Origin: Hyphomicrobiales bacterium
GTDB taxonomy: Bacteria; Pseudomonadota; Alphaproteobacteria; Rhizobiales; OSC116
Length of the DNA: 64,000 bases
Assembly: GCA_002401855.1 (NCBI GenBank)
Contig: NVUH01000015.1
Span: forward strand, 1 to 64,000
Reading direction: 5' to 3'
Of the stretch, positions 27,755 through 35,727 are shown one piece after another. Made by a program: the position numbers and the translations under genes. A model generated the notes under the pieces. It was not told the DNA's origin, searched no databases, and saw nothing but the letters and a program-made list of their open reading frames with translations. Position 1 is the first letter of the stretch; each line of letters opens with the position of its first letter.

Positions 27755-28041
27755 AGAACATCATGATAAAAATGGCTAAGCCCTATCTGGTTATTCCGAA
27801 AAACGCCTTTCTTCAGAGGCATTGCATGACAAAGTTGAAAAATCATAAATGTCTGATTTGTTCCATAGCCAGATGCATGCGACATAACGCCTCTACGACA
27901 AATTTTACCTGTATTCCATGTGCCTTTTGTTCTAAAATTATTGTGTAAATTTAAAGGGTGAAAATGATGGAAATATTTCGATAGTAGCCATATCTATAAT
28001 AGCTTATCAAATGCAGCAGAGACCATTATTATCAGTGAAGC

Positions 28042-28273
28042 ATGACTACGCATTCCCCCCAACAAGTTGGAGCTCAAAAGGTAGAATTACATAACCATAA
28101 TTATGGATGAAGGCATTATGTGTATACGCAAAGTTAAAACCATTGACGTCCCTACAAACGCCATGCAAAGCTTTCACCCACATGGTTATCATTTAGTGAT
28201 GTTTAAACTCGACCCAGTATTATTTGCTATTGATAAAATACTTGAAGTTGAACTTCTTTTTGACAATGCCTAA
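28042..28273 (+). pseudogene. Frameshifted PCu(A)C copper chaperone fragment
   Basis: Two frames together give the C-terminal part of a PCu(A)C (DUF461) periplasmic copper chaperone. The frame from 28042 reads SPQQVGAQKVELHNHN and hits a stop at 28108. The +1 frame from 28103 reads MDEGIMCIRKVKTIDVP and then HPHGYHLVMFKLD to a TAA at 28271. The family has VELHxHxMxDGVMKMR..IDIP and PGGYHxMxxxL in the same order, so the frameshift lies near 28103. The N-terminal half, with the signal peptide, is missing. It is directly upstream of the DUF2946-like gene, a common neighbour in copper loci. Confidence 0.75.
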
Positions 28274-28324
28274 AACAAAATAATTTGGCTCGCAAACACT
28301 TAACCTCACATTGGGAATAAAATA

Positions 28325-28753
28325 TTGAATTTCAATAGAAATTTAAAATTTAAAATATTTAACACACGGTTTCACCGTGCATCCTATGTTGTGGTTATAT
28401 TTATACTATTGCAAACATTTCTACCGTTTTGGGTTTCAGCGAATACCAGCAGTGAATCCCATATTGTAAATTCAGAAAACATTATAATCATTTGCTCTGG
28501 TAATGAACTAGTATATTTAGCGCTAAATAAAAATGGTGACTTTTCAAAAATTGAAGCACCTGGGGAAGCTCCCACCCAATTACAAATCATTCATTGCGAT
28601 TCCTGTGTTTTCTCCGATGCCACATTTATACCAATTGACAAACCGTTCAATTATTTACCACCCTTAGATGCACATAGGCACCCTATTCTGTCAGGAAAAT
28701 CGCCTTTAAACTTACACAAATACCGCCCACCACTTCGCGCGCCTCCTGCCTAA
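28325..28753 (+). CDS. DUF2946-like small exported or membrane protein
   Basis: A 142-residue protein starting at TTG with GGGA upstream; there is no in-frame ATG early on. A hydrophobic segment (YVVVIFILLQTFLPFWVSA, residues about 20-39) serves as signal anchor. The rest contains IIICSGNELVY, then IIHCDSCVFSDATF, a Cys/His-containing motif as in DUF2946 proteins, and a C-terminal RPPLRAPPA tail typical of that group. DUF2946 genes usually sit with copper chaperones, as here with the PCu(A)C remnant. A role in copper handling is inferred, and the family call is moderate. Confidence 0.6.
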   Translation: MNFNRNLKFKIFNTRFHRASYVVVIFILLQTFLPFWVSANTSSESHIVNSENIIIICSGNELVYLALNKNGDFSKIEAPGEAPTQLQIIHCDSCVFSDATFIPIDKPFNYLPPLDAHRHPILSGKSPLNLHKYRPPLRAPPA

Positions 28754-28910
28754 TTTAAAACACCCCAAATCATTTATCTCTATCAAAAGCCATTAAAAGG
28801 TCTCCGATACAAGATGTTGTCGAACAGTTATTCGCATCTTATTTTTGATAAATTTCATCATAAAATTTCTAACTAACAAAGGTTGCGTGTTCTCGCGCAA
28901 GACCAAAATT

Positions 28911-29678
28911 ATGAAAATACTAATATCTTTATTACTGCTTCTTATATCACAGACAGTACAAGCCGAAACCAAACAGCCAATGCATAATATGAATAGCCAT
29001 GATATGAAAATGGATCACATCGCCAAGTCGGCCACAAACACCAAGCAAATAAATATTGCTGTTTTAATCTATGATGGCGTCGTTCTTCAAGATTTTACGG
29101 GCCCCATTGAGGTTTTTTCAAAAGCCAAGAGATTGACCAAAGGTAAGTACAACCTTTTCACAATCGCTCAAGATGATGAAGCAATCTCAACCGAAAATGG
29201 CTTTCTAAAAGTTACACCAGACTATTCATTTTCAAACATGCCTGAAGCGGATTATTTAATCATTCCAGGTGGAAGTATGCCTGTTGTTAATGAAATGATG
29301 AAAAAGCAAAACATCATCGACTTTATAAAAGCATATGACAAAAAACATACCAAAATCGTGTCTATTTGTACAGGCTCATACCTTTTGGCCAATACTGGTT
29401 TATTACAGGGTAAAAAAGCAACAACCCATTATTTTGTTGCAGATGATTTTTCAAAATTATTTGATGACATTGAAATTATCAAGGACGTTCGATTTGTCGA
29501 CGAAGGGCAATATATCACTTCTTCTGGTGTTACATCAGGGATCGATACTGCACTGTATATAGTGGGTCAAAATAGTGGGGTGAACATACAAAATATGATT
29601 TCACGCGCATTACAATATACTTTTCATGAAAAAGAAACCTGGCCTGTTGCACCAAATGGAATGAAATACAGACGGTAG
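28911..29678 (+). CDS. Exported DJ-1/PfpI-family protein with Met/His-rich leader
   Basis: A 255-residue protein. The ATG at 28911 begins a good signal peptide (MKILISLLLLLISQTVQA); an upstream frame start at 28845 would hide it. After cleavage comes PMHNMNSHDMKMDH, rich in Met and His. The DJ-1/PfpI domain runs from about residue 45, with conserved Glu67 in GPIEVF and nucleophilic Cys153 in VSICTGSYLLA. This branch (GATase1-like, AraC-fused elsewhere) is usually cytoplasmic, so export is unusual. The Met/His patch next to copper-related genes suggests metal binding. The enzyme activity is unknown. Confidence 0.8.
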   Translation: MKILISLLLLLISQTVQAETKQPMHNMNSHDMKMDHIAKSATNTKQINIAVLIYDGVVLQDFTGPIEVFSKAKRLTKGKYNLFTIAQDDEAISTENGFLKVTPDYSFSNMPEADYLIIPGGSMPVVNEMMKKQNIIDFIKAYDKKHTKIVSICTGSYLLANTGLLQGKKATTHYFVADDFSKLFDDIEIIKDVRFVDEGQYITSSGVTSGIDTALYIVGQNSGVNIQNMISRALQYTFHEKETWPVAPNGMKYRR

Positions 29679-30142
29679 TGTTGCAATTAAACCTAAAAAA
29701 TAAATAAGACAAGCGCATGACTAGTGGGCAACGCTCGCTAGTCAAACAAGGACAAAATATTGCTTATAAAAAACTTAATTCAAATTAACTTCTAATCTTG
29801 CCTAGCTGAAGTCCCCCATTCAAGCATGAAGTCTTATAAGTAGAACTTATTATGACACCCCCCTCCCAAACAGAAAAAAAGTCCCACAATGTGAGGCTGC
29901 GTTTATTGTAATGATTGTAGTTTATTGTTATCTGTTTGGGAGGGGGCTCACAACCTTCATAACTTACACATCCCTTCCACCAAGGTTAGTTTTTCAAAAC
30001 CACCCTTGTCAGCCGCTTTTGCAAACTGGCATTCTACAAATGCATAATACGCATCTTTAAATTAAAATTCTAATGTCAAATAATTCCATACCTAGTGCAC
30101 TTAAATGGGTGGGTTGGCATAACCGTAGACGAATATTAAAGC
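29679..30142. other. Non-coding stretch with nested inverted repeats
   Basis: No gene is supported here. It contains the 16-bp inverted repeat pair at 29859/29931 and a terminator-like element inside it, both listed separately. A small GACTAG/CTAGTC hairpin follows the DJ-1-like gene around 29718-29744 and might end its transcript. Confidence 0.5.
29859..29946. repeat. 16-bp perfect inverted repeat enclosing a terminator-like element
   Basis: CCCCCTCCCAAACAGA at 29859-29874 is exactly complementary to TCTGTTTGGGAGGGGG at 29931-29946. Between them, on the minus strand, GCCTCACATTGTGGGAC is followed by seven T, a terminator-like hairpin (29875-29898) closely similar to one at 59251-59276. The arrangement could be a small mobile repeat, a transposon end pair or a structured RNA. 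Confidence 0.6.
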
Positions 30143-30468
30143 CTAAGGCCTGCCAGCATCAGAACAAAAAGCAATAAACTCCGCGATTAAGCTTGCATCT
30201 ATTGGATCAATGTACCAGTTGCCTTAGCAAAAGCACGAACCTGTACAGATGGGACTTGCTTCACGTCATGTACCACTGTATCCAAAACTCCCCATACAGC
30301 CCATTCATAACCACTAGTTGGTTCCAGAGCGACAATTTGATTTGTTGATGAACCAATTTTCTTTAATAAAGTTTGATGTTCAGATGGCGTATTGGGGATA
30401 TAGAATGCCACAAAATCTATGCTGCAAAATACAAATATCTCATACTTACCTGTATCAAGTCGACATAA
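30143..30468 (-). pseudogene. IS110-family transposase remnant
   Basis: The open frame from about 30468 reads CRLDTGKYEIFVFCSID, matching the RuvC-like (DEDD) start of IS110 transposases. It continues with YIPNTPSEHQTLL, IVALEPTSGYE (usually ALEATGGYE) and VQVRAFAKATGTLI, then meets a TAG at 30199. In the +1 frame the family continues as IDPIDASLIAEFIAFCSDA up to a stop at 30143. The C-terminal Tnp20 serine domain is absent. It is a frameshifted, truncated insertion element. Confidence 0.85.
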
Positions 30469-30813
30469 TTTAAATCTCTTTCTTATGCTCCAGGGGCTTT
30501 GCCCTAATCAACTGTTCGAGTTTGAAGCAAGAGAAGGGTCGCCTGCCTAGATTACTCGGTGATACCACAAGGGGCGAACACCTTCCCAATCTAGCAGGTT
30601 GCAACACGCCAGATTGAGTCAAGATTAGCATTTATCGAATACAAAGCGGCTATTCATATATTATCATGTGAATTTTTACATTTTAAATTCTCAGCAACAC
30701 AAGATAAAATCATATACTCAAAAAAGAATAATACGACTTGACATATTTAATAATAATTATTAATTGTATTCCACCCCGCATAAGTTTATTTCAAATTTAC
30801 TGGCGGAATCCGT
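30469..30813. other. IS110 5' flank and promoter of siderophore ABC operon
   Basis: The left part, upstream of the IS110 remnant on the minus strand, is structured. CTGCCTAGATT near 30549 pairs with AATCTAGCAG near 30592 apart from one bulged base, and GGGCAAAGCCC is a short palindrome near 30494. This may be the remnant of the element's non-coding leader. The right part holds the promoter and AT palindrome of the downstream iron operon. Confidence 0.5.
30738..30762 (+). promoter_or_regulatory. Promoter and AT-rich palindrome before siderophore operon
   Basis: TTGACA at 30738-30743 is a consensus -35 box about 70 bp upstream of the first ATG. TAATAATTATTA at 30751-30762 is a perfect 12-bp palindrome lying where the spacer and -10 region should be. 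A ferric-uptake-type repressor binding here is plausible given the iron genes, but the sequence does not prove which regulator. Confidence 0.5.
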
Positions 30814-31665
30814 ATGGATTACAATGACAATCTTTTCTCTGAGAAAACGCGTTTAGTCGCCAACGAAATAGATGTTAAATATGGCGATAATAAAATTATC
30901 GACTGTCTAAATATTGAAATTCCAACGGCCAAAATAACAATATTAATTGGCGCCAACGGCTGCGGCAAATCTACCCTTCTTAAATCTATGGCGCGGGTGC
31001 TCACACCAAGTTCAGGCTCTGTCTGGTTAGATGGTAAAGATATACATAAATCCAATACCAAACAGGTTGCAAAGAAACTTGGTTTACTGCCGCAAGGCCC
31101 TGTCGCGCCAGAAGGCCTAACTGTTAAAGAACTCGTTAGCCAAGGCCGCTTTCCTCATCAAAGTTTACTGCGCCAGTGGAGCTCAAAAGATGAAACAGCT
31201 GTGAACAATGCAATGGCCCTTGCAAAAGTTGATATTTTTGCAGATTTACAAGTTGATGATCTATCTGGTGGCCAGCGCCAACGCTGTTGGGTCGCTATGG
31301 CAATGGCACAAGAAACAGATATCATTTTATTGGATGAGCCAACAACCTTTTTGGATTTGAAGATACAAGTCGAGTTAATGGATCTCTTATCAACTTTAGC
31401 GCATGAAAACGGGCGGACATTGGTGGTGGTTTTACACGAGTTAAATCTTGCCGCAGCATATGCAGATAATTTAATCATGATAAAAGATGGTAAAATTGTT
31501 TTTAAAGGCGAACCAAACAAAATATTTACAAGCGATAATCTGAAATTTGTATTTGATTTAAATGCAGATATTCTTATAGACCCATCAACAAATCGGCATA
31601 TTTGCATTCCAAAATACAAAAATGCAACAAGTTTCTCGCAAAGCACAGAAGGTGCTTCAACATGA
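30814..31665 (+). CDS. FecE-type siderophore ABC transporter ATPase
   Basis: A 283-residue ATPase of iron-chelate importers. Walker A GANGCGKSTLL is at residues 46-56, QGRFPHQS is the family's Q-loop-following region, the signature is LSGGQRQRCWVAMAMA, Walker B is DIILLDEPTTFLDL, and the switch His is in VVVLHELNLAAAYAD. The gene starts at ATG 30814 after a weak ribosome site. Its stop overlaps the first permease start by 4 bp (ATGA). It opens the operon that carries four binding proteins. Confidence 0.95.
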   Translation: MDYNDNLFSEKTRLVANEIDVKYGDNKIIDCLNIEIPTAKITILIGANGCGKSTLLKSMARVLTPSSGSVWLDGKDIHKSNTKQVAKKLGLLPQGPVAPEGLTVKELVSQGRFPHQSLLRQWSSKDETAVNNAMALAKVDIFADLQVDDLSGGQRQRCWVAMAMAQETDIILLDEPTTFLDLKIQVELMDLLSTLAHENGRTLVVVLHELNLAAAYADNLIMIKDGKIVFKGEPNKIFTSDNLKFVFDLNADILIDPSTNRHICIPKYKNATSFSQSTEGAST

Positions 31666-32693
31666 GTAAAGTTACCTTAGTTTCGCCTAAAGAAAAAAAT
31701 AATTTTCGCAGTACTTTAAGCCTTGGCATTTTATTTGCTTTTGGGCTTTGCATAATTATGTTTGTTCTACATATTTCCATCGGAGCAAAACCATTAAGTT
31801 ATTTAACAGTCATTAATTCTATTATTCATTTTGATATCCGTAATTTTGATCACGTCATTATACTAAAAGTAAGGCTACCAAGAGCAATCATTGCATTAAC
31901 TGTAGGCGCAAGTTTAAGTGTTGCAGGTGCCATCATGCAAGGCGTCACTCGTAACCCACTTGCCTCTCCAAGCATTCTGGGTTTGCTAACAGGTGCATCA
32001 TTTGCAATCGTAATTTCCTATGGCATGTTTGGGGTTTTCACCCCCTATTACACACCATGGATTGCAGCTTTAGGCGCGCTTCTCACTGCAATATTGGTAC
32101 TCACTGTCGCTTCATTGGCTCCAGGTGGGGCAAGCCCGCTAAATCTAACACTGTCGGGGGCCGCCATTAGCGCTTTTTTAGGTGCAATCATTACAATTTT
32201 CAATCTATTGGATAGTGATAATTTCGATGATTTGCGAGAATGGCTCACAGGTTCACTTGCTGGCAATAGTCTAGAAGTATTTTATATTATAGTTCCTTGG
32301 ATCATCATCGCTATGGTAGCCGCCATTATTTTGTCTCGAAAAATTACAATTTTAGGCATGGGTGATGACGTTGCCAAAGGGTTGGGCGTAAAAACAACAG
32401 GCCTAAAAATACAATTATTAATCATTGTTGTCATGCTTACCGCAAGCTCAGTAGCCCTCGCAGGTCCCATGGGTTTTATCGGCTTAGTCATACCTCATAT
32501 TGCACGCATCGTCGTTGGTTCTGACTACCGCTGGATAATCCCATATTCAGCCCTATTCGGCGCAGCATACCTTGTTGGGGTCGATATTTTAGCTCGGGTT
32601 ATCATCGCCCCTCAAGAAATTTCAACCGGCATAATCACCGCTTTATTTGGCGGTCCTCTATTTATTTATTTAATTAAAACGAGGGCTAGATGA
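31662..32693 (+). CDS. FecCD-type permease 1
   Basis: A 343-residue permease of the BtuC/FecCD family with about ten transmembrane helices. Family motifs are LPRAIIALTVGASLSVAGAI, MQGVTRNPLASPSILG and GFIGLVIPHIARIVVGSDYR, followed by GGPLFIYLIKTRAR at the end. The start at 31662 overlaps the ATPase stop (ATGA). Its stop in turn overlaps the second permease by 4 bp, so all three are translationally coupled. It forms the heterodimeric channel for an iron chelate. Confidence 0.95.
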   Translation: MSKVTLVSPKEKNNFRSTLSLGILFAFGLCIIMFVLHISIGAKPLSYLTVINSIIHFDIRNFDHVIILKVRLPRAIIALTVGASLSVAGAIMQGVTRNPLASPSILGLLTGASFAIVISYGMFGVFTPYYTPWIAALGALLTAILVLTVASLAPGGASPLNLTLSGAAISAFLGAIITIFNLLDSDNFDDLREWLTGSLAGNSLEVFYIIVPWIIIAMVAAIILSRKITILGMGDDVAKGLGVKTTGLKIQLLIIVVMLTASSVALAGPMGFIGLVIPHIARIVVGSDYRWIIPYSALFGAAYLVGVDILARVIIAPQEISTGIITALFGGPLFIYLIKTRAR

Positions 32694-33748
32694 TGTCAAA
32701 CACGCATTTCACTCTACGATTATTGAATGAAAGCATAGCCCTTAAGCTACCCAAATTCGCCCTAATAATTATCCTAATCATATGTATCATGATTGTTTTT
32801 ATGATCGTTTGGAGTTTAAATATTGGCAGTTTCAACCTGTCTTTCCAAAGTGTTTACGACACTTTGAAAGGCACAGAAACAGATAAAGCTGCAAATAATG
32901 TCGTGTGGCTATTTAGGTTCCCCCGTACATTAGCCGCCATATTGGTTGGAATAATGATGGCACTATCTGGCGCTGCTCTGCAAAACGTCACTCGTAACGG
33001 CTTGGCAGACCCTTCATTAATTGGCATTAGCCAAGGTGCGGCACTCGCAGTTGTCGCAAGCATAATTGTATTTCCTGAAATAGATATCAATTTAAGGCCA
33101 TGGCTGGCTTTGGCAGGCTCTCTTATTGTTGCTGCTACAATCCAATGGTTGAGTTTTGATGATAAAGCCAGCAACTCGCTGAAACTTATTTTATTCGGCA
33201 TAGGCGTATCGGCGTTTTTAAGTTCAATCACCACCGCTATGCTAACTTATGGTGATATTTACAACGCATCATCTGCATTGGCTTGGTTGGCTGGCAGCAT
33301 AAACGCAACCAACTGGTTCGACGTTAAGCTACTCTCAATTGCCGTGCTTATATTGGTGCCACTCTTACTTATTTTAAGTCGGTTGATGGCAACCTTGCGC
33401 TTAGGCGAGATATCTGCCATCTCACTTGGTGTTCCCATAAAATTTGTTAAATATGCACTCATAAGCTTAGCTGTTGCCTTAGCTGCAATCGCCACGTCTG
33501 TTGTCGGGCCTCTTGGCTTTGTGGGCTTAGTTGCGCCTCACCTTGCCAGACTTTTAACACGTAGCAATGTTGCAATTCATTTAATTTTAACCGCATTAAT
33601 AGGCGGCCTGTTGGTCTTAGTTGCAGACTTTGCAGGCAGAGCTTTGTTTGCTCCACTACAAATACCAGCAGGTATTGTCACTGAAATTATTGGCGTGCCT
33701 TTTCTTATATTTTTGCTTTTAAGCCAAAGGCGTAAATTAAATAAATGA
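32690..33748 (+). CDS. FecCD-type permease 2
   Basis: A 352-residue partner permease. It shows FRFPRTLAAILVGIMMALSG, NVTRNGLADPSLIGISQGAA and VGPLGFVGLVAPHLARLLT, followed by IGVPFLIFLLLSQRR. Two consecutive ATG codons occur at 32690 and 32693; the first overlaps the stop of permease 1. After its stop, 36 bp lead to the first binding-protein gene, so transporter and receptors are one transcript. Confidence 0.95.
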   Translation: MMSNTHFTLRLLNESIALKLPKFALIIILIICIMIVFMIVWSLNIGSFNLSFQSVYDTLKGTETDKAANNVVWLFRFPRTLAAILVGIMMALSGAALQNVTRNGLADPSLIGISQGAALAVVASIIVFPEIDINLRPWLALAGSLIVAATIQWLSFDDKASNSLKLILFGIGVSAFLSSITTAMLTYGDIYNASSALAWLAGSINATNWFDVKLLSIAVLILVPLLLILSRLMATLRLGEISAISLGVPIKFVKYALISLAVALAAIATSVVGPLGFVGLVAPHLARLLTRSNVAIHLILTALIGGLLVLVADFAGRALFAPLQIPAGIVTEIIGVPFLIFLLLSQRRKLNK

Positions 33749-33784
33749 CAAAATACTTTACAACTCAAACAAAATGGAAATGAG

Positions 33785-34756
33785 ATGAAAACTTCATTAA
33801 TAAAAACAGCAATTGCGGTCGCGCTCACAATTATAGTTTCTTCAGCACACGCTGTCGAAACACGTATATATTCAGATGATTTAGACAGAAAAGTCGAAAT
33901 CCCCGTTCAAGCACAACGGATTGTTGCACTACACGATGTTTTGCTAACCGTTCCTTTGATAGAGCTAGGTGTAATGCCAGTGGGTTCTATCGGGCGTTTG
34001 TCAAAAGATGGCAAACCATTCATAAGAAGTGGCATGGTGTTAACTGGCTATGATTTTGAAAATAGCGGTATTGACTTCATTGGTACTTTTGATTTGGATA
34101 TTGAAAAAGTAGCTGCTCTTAAACCAGACTTAATCATTGCAACACCTAGATACGAAAAAACTTTAGCACAATTTGAAGCGCTCGCCCCTACAGTTGTTGT
34201 CAACTATAACACCCGCACGCCATTAGAAATATTTGAAGCGGTTGCCGACATCACAAACACTCAAGATAAATTGGCTGTATTAGAAAGACGCTACCAAAGC
34301 CAATTAGATGGCATTAGACGCATTATTGATACAAAAAGCATAGTCGTCAATGCGATGATGCCTAAAAAGGGTAACATAAACATTCGCTATTCAGACTTCA
34401 CACTAGGTAAAGTATTACGTGATGCGGGCTTTAGGTTTCCAAAAGCTGTAGATGATCTAAAACCAGGTGGACGTGCAGACTTTAGCGTTGAAAGACTGGC
34501 TGAATTAGATGCTGATTATGTATTTGCAACCTATAGAACAGATAAAAAACACACTCCACAAATGATAGTTGAAGAGTTTGAAGCCGTTCTTCCTAATTTC
34601 TGCGATCACCTAACAGCCTGCAAAAACAACAATCTAATCGTCATTCCTCGTGAATTGAGCTTAAGCGTTTCATACACAGCATTGGGCATCACAGCCTACA
34701 CCGTGTTGACTCATATAAGTGGCAACCCATTTGCAGCTAAGCTTGAGAAGAAATAA
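33785..34756 (+). CDS. Iron-chelate binding protein paralog 1
   Basis: A 323-residue periplasmic binding protein of the FepB/FhuD class III type. The signal peptide ends near SSAHAVE (residue 23). The mature part starts YSDDLDRKVEIPVQAQRIVA, with LPxG-free ligand-cleft motifs IELGVMPVGSIGR, LKPDLIIATPRYEK and ATYRTDKKHTPQ. A cysteine pair in NFCDHLTACKNN may form a disulfide. It is the first of four tandem paralogs. It differs most in the C-terminal region, where PRELSLSVSYTALG replaces the PREEASSNSF of others. Confidence 0.9.
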   Translation: MKTSLIKTAIAVALTIIVSSAHAVETRIYSDDLDRKVEIPVQAQRIVALHDVLLTVPLIELGVMPVGSIGRLSKDGKPFIRSGMVLTGYDFENSGIDFIGTFDLDIEKVAALKPDLIIATPRYEKTLAQFEALAPTVVVNYNTRTPLEIFEAVADITNTQDKLAVLERRYQSQLDGIRRIIDTKSIVVNAMMPKKGNINIRYSDFTLGKVLRDAGFRFPKAVDDLKPGGRADFSVERLAELDADYVFATYRTDKKHTPQMIVEEFEAVLPNFCDHLTACKNNNLIVIPRELSLSVSYTALGITAYTVLTHISGNPFAAKLEKK

Positions 34757-34763
34757 AACTTAA

Positions 34764-35669
34764 ATGTCCAATCTCCCCACACCATTTAGAAGTTTTACAG
34801 ATGATTTAGGTCGCGTTGTGCAAATTCCAACCACACCAAGACGCATCGCGTCACTGCACGATACTGTACTTACATTATCTCTCATCGAGTTAGGCGTATT
34901 TCCCGTTGGCAGTCACGGCAGGATATCAAAGGAAGGGGTACCGTTCATCAGAGCAAGTAAGGTATTAAACGGTTATGATTTTGACAATTGCGACATAAAA
35001 TTTTTAGGCCGTAGCCCAATCGACATTGATAAACTTATCTCTGTAAAGCCTGACCTTATTATTTCAACACTTTGGCAAAAACTACCCATTGAGCAGCTAG
35101 AAGCCATTGCTCCCACATTAATTTTAGATTTTGAAAAACACACGAGAGGAAAATTAGCAGAGATTATAGCTGATGCAACAAATACACAAAGCAGCCTAAC
35201 CATTTTGAAACGTAGGTTTGAAGCACAAATAGAACGTATTAAAGAAATTATAGATACGCAACAAATTAGTGTGAACATCATTCAACCACATAACGGAAAA
35301 ATATTAGTTTTTAATTCATATTTTTCCATGGGTGAGGTTTTGCGTGATGCTGGTTTTAAATTTCCTGATGCAGTGAATGATATTCCATTGGGTGATTGCA
35401 AACTATTTGAGCCAGATGAACTTGATCAAATAGAAGCTGATTTTGTATTTGCAACTTATAGAACTGATAAAAAACACACACCGCAATATTTGATGGATGA
35501 GTTTATTGCGATCAAAAGTGATTTTGTCGAAAGTTTTGCACCCTGTCGACAAGGCCGGCTATTATTCATCCCTAGAGAAGAAGCCAGCGGCAACTCATTT
35601 GCTGCTTTGGGAATTTGCGCCGCAACAATCTTAAACCACGTAGCGGGGCACCCTTACCCGATTATATGA
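34764..35669 (+). CDS. Iron-chelate binding protein paralog 2, no signal peptide
   Basis: A 301-residue paralog of the flanking binding proteins. It begins MSNLPTPFRSFTDDLGRVVQ, so the mature domain starts almost at residue 8 and there is no signal peptide, lipobox or upstream frame that could supply one; only 7 bp separate it from paralog 1. The conserved first cysteine of the CxxxxxxC pair is lost (DFVESFAPCRQG). Other motifs are kept: IELGVFPVGSHGR, VKPDLIISTLWQK, ATYRTDKKHTPQ and PREEASGNSFAALG. It probably stays in the cytoplasm. It could be a sensor, a chelate store or a delivery protein for the reductase, or a decaying copy. Confidence 0.88.
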   Translation: MSNLPTPFRSFTDDLGRVVQIPTTPRRIASLHDTVLTLSLIELGVFPVGSHGRISKEGVPFIRASKVLNGYDFDNCDIKFLGRSPIDIDKLISVKPDLIISTLWQKLPIEQLEAIAPTLILDFEKHTRGKLAEIIADATNTQSSLTILKRRFEAQIERIKEIIDTQQISVNIIQPHNGKILVFNSYFSMGEVLRDAGFKFPDAVNDIPLGDCKLFEPDELDQIEADFVFATYRTDKKHTPQYLMDEFIAIKSDFVESFAPCRQGRLLFIPREEASGNSFAALGICAATILNHVAGHPYPII

Positions 35670-35727
35670 AATTCCGAAAATCCCCCACATAACCAAAGGC
35701 CCCACATAACCAAGAAAGAGAAGAGAA
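35670..35727 (+). repeat. 14-bp tandem direct repeat between paralogs 2 and 3
   Basis: CCCCACATAACCAA occurs at 35683-35696 and again at 35700-35713, just before the GAGAAGAG ribosome site of paralog 3. It may be a relic of the duplication or of replication slippage. No function is assigned. Confidence 0.5.

Larger units (their letters stand above)
27626..28041. other. Upstream region of ferredoxin; otherwise unassigned
   Basis: The first 130 bp hold the ferredoxin promoter region with two palindromes. The remainder (about 27760-28040) has short open frames on both strands that resemble nothing I recognise and lack ribosome binding sites. No RNA gene is seen. Confidence 0.4.

Noticed and set aside
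27703-27948. Overlapping frames on both strands between the ferredoxin and the copper remnants
   Set aside because: They looked faintly transposase-like, but no motif could be matched and no terminal repeats were seen.
28118-28129. GTATAC core inside the PCu(A)C remnant as a fifth GntR site
   Set aside because: The flanks break the TGTATACA symmetry and it lies in coding-derived DNA.
30480-30620. Cobalamin riboswitch upstream of the FecE operon
   Set aside because: Conserved B12-box elements are not present in order; the structured DNA belongs better to the IS110 remnant.
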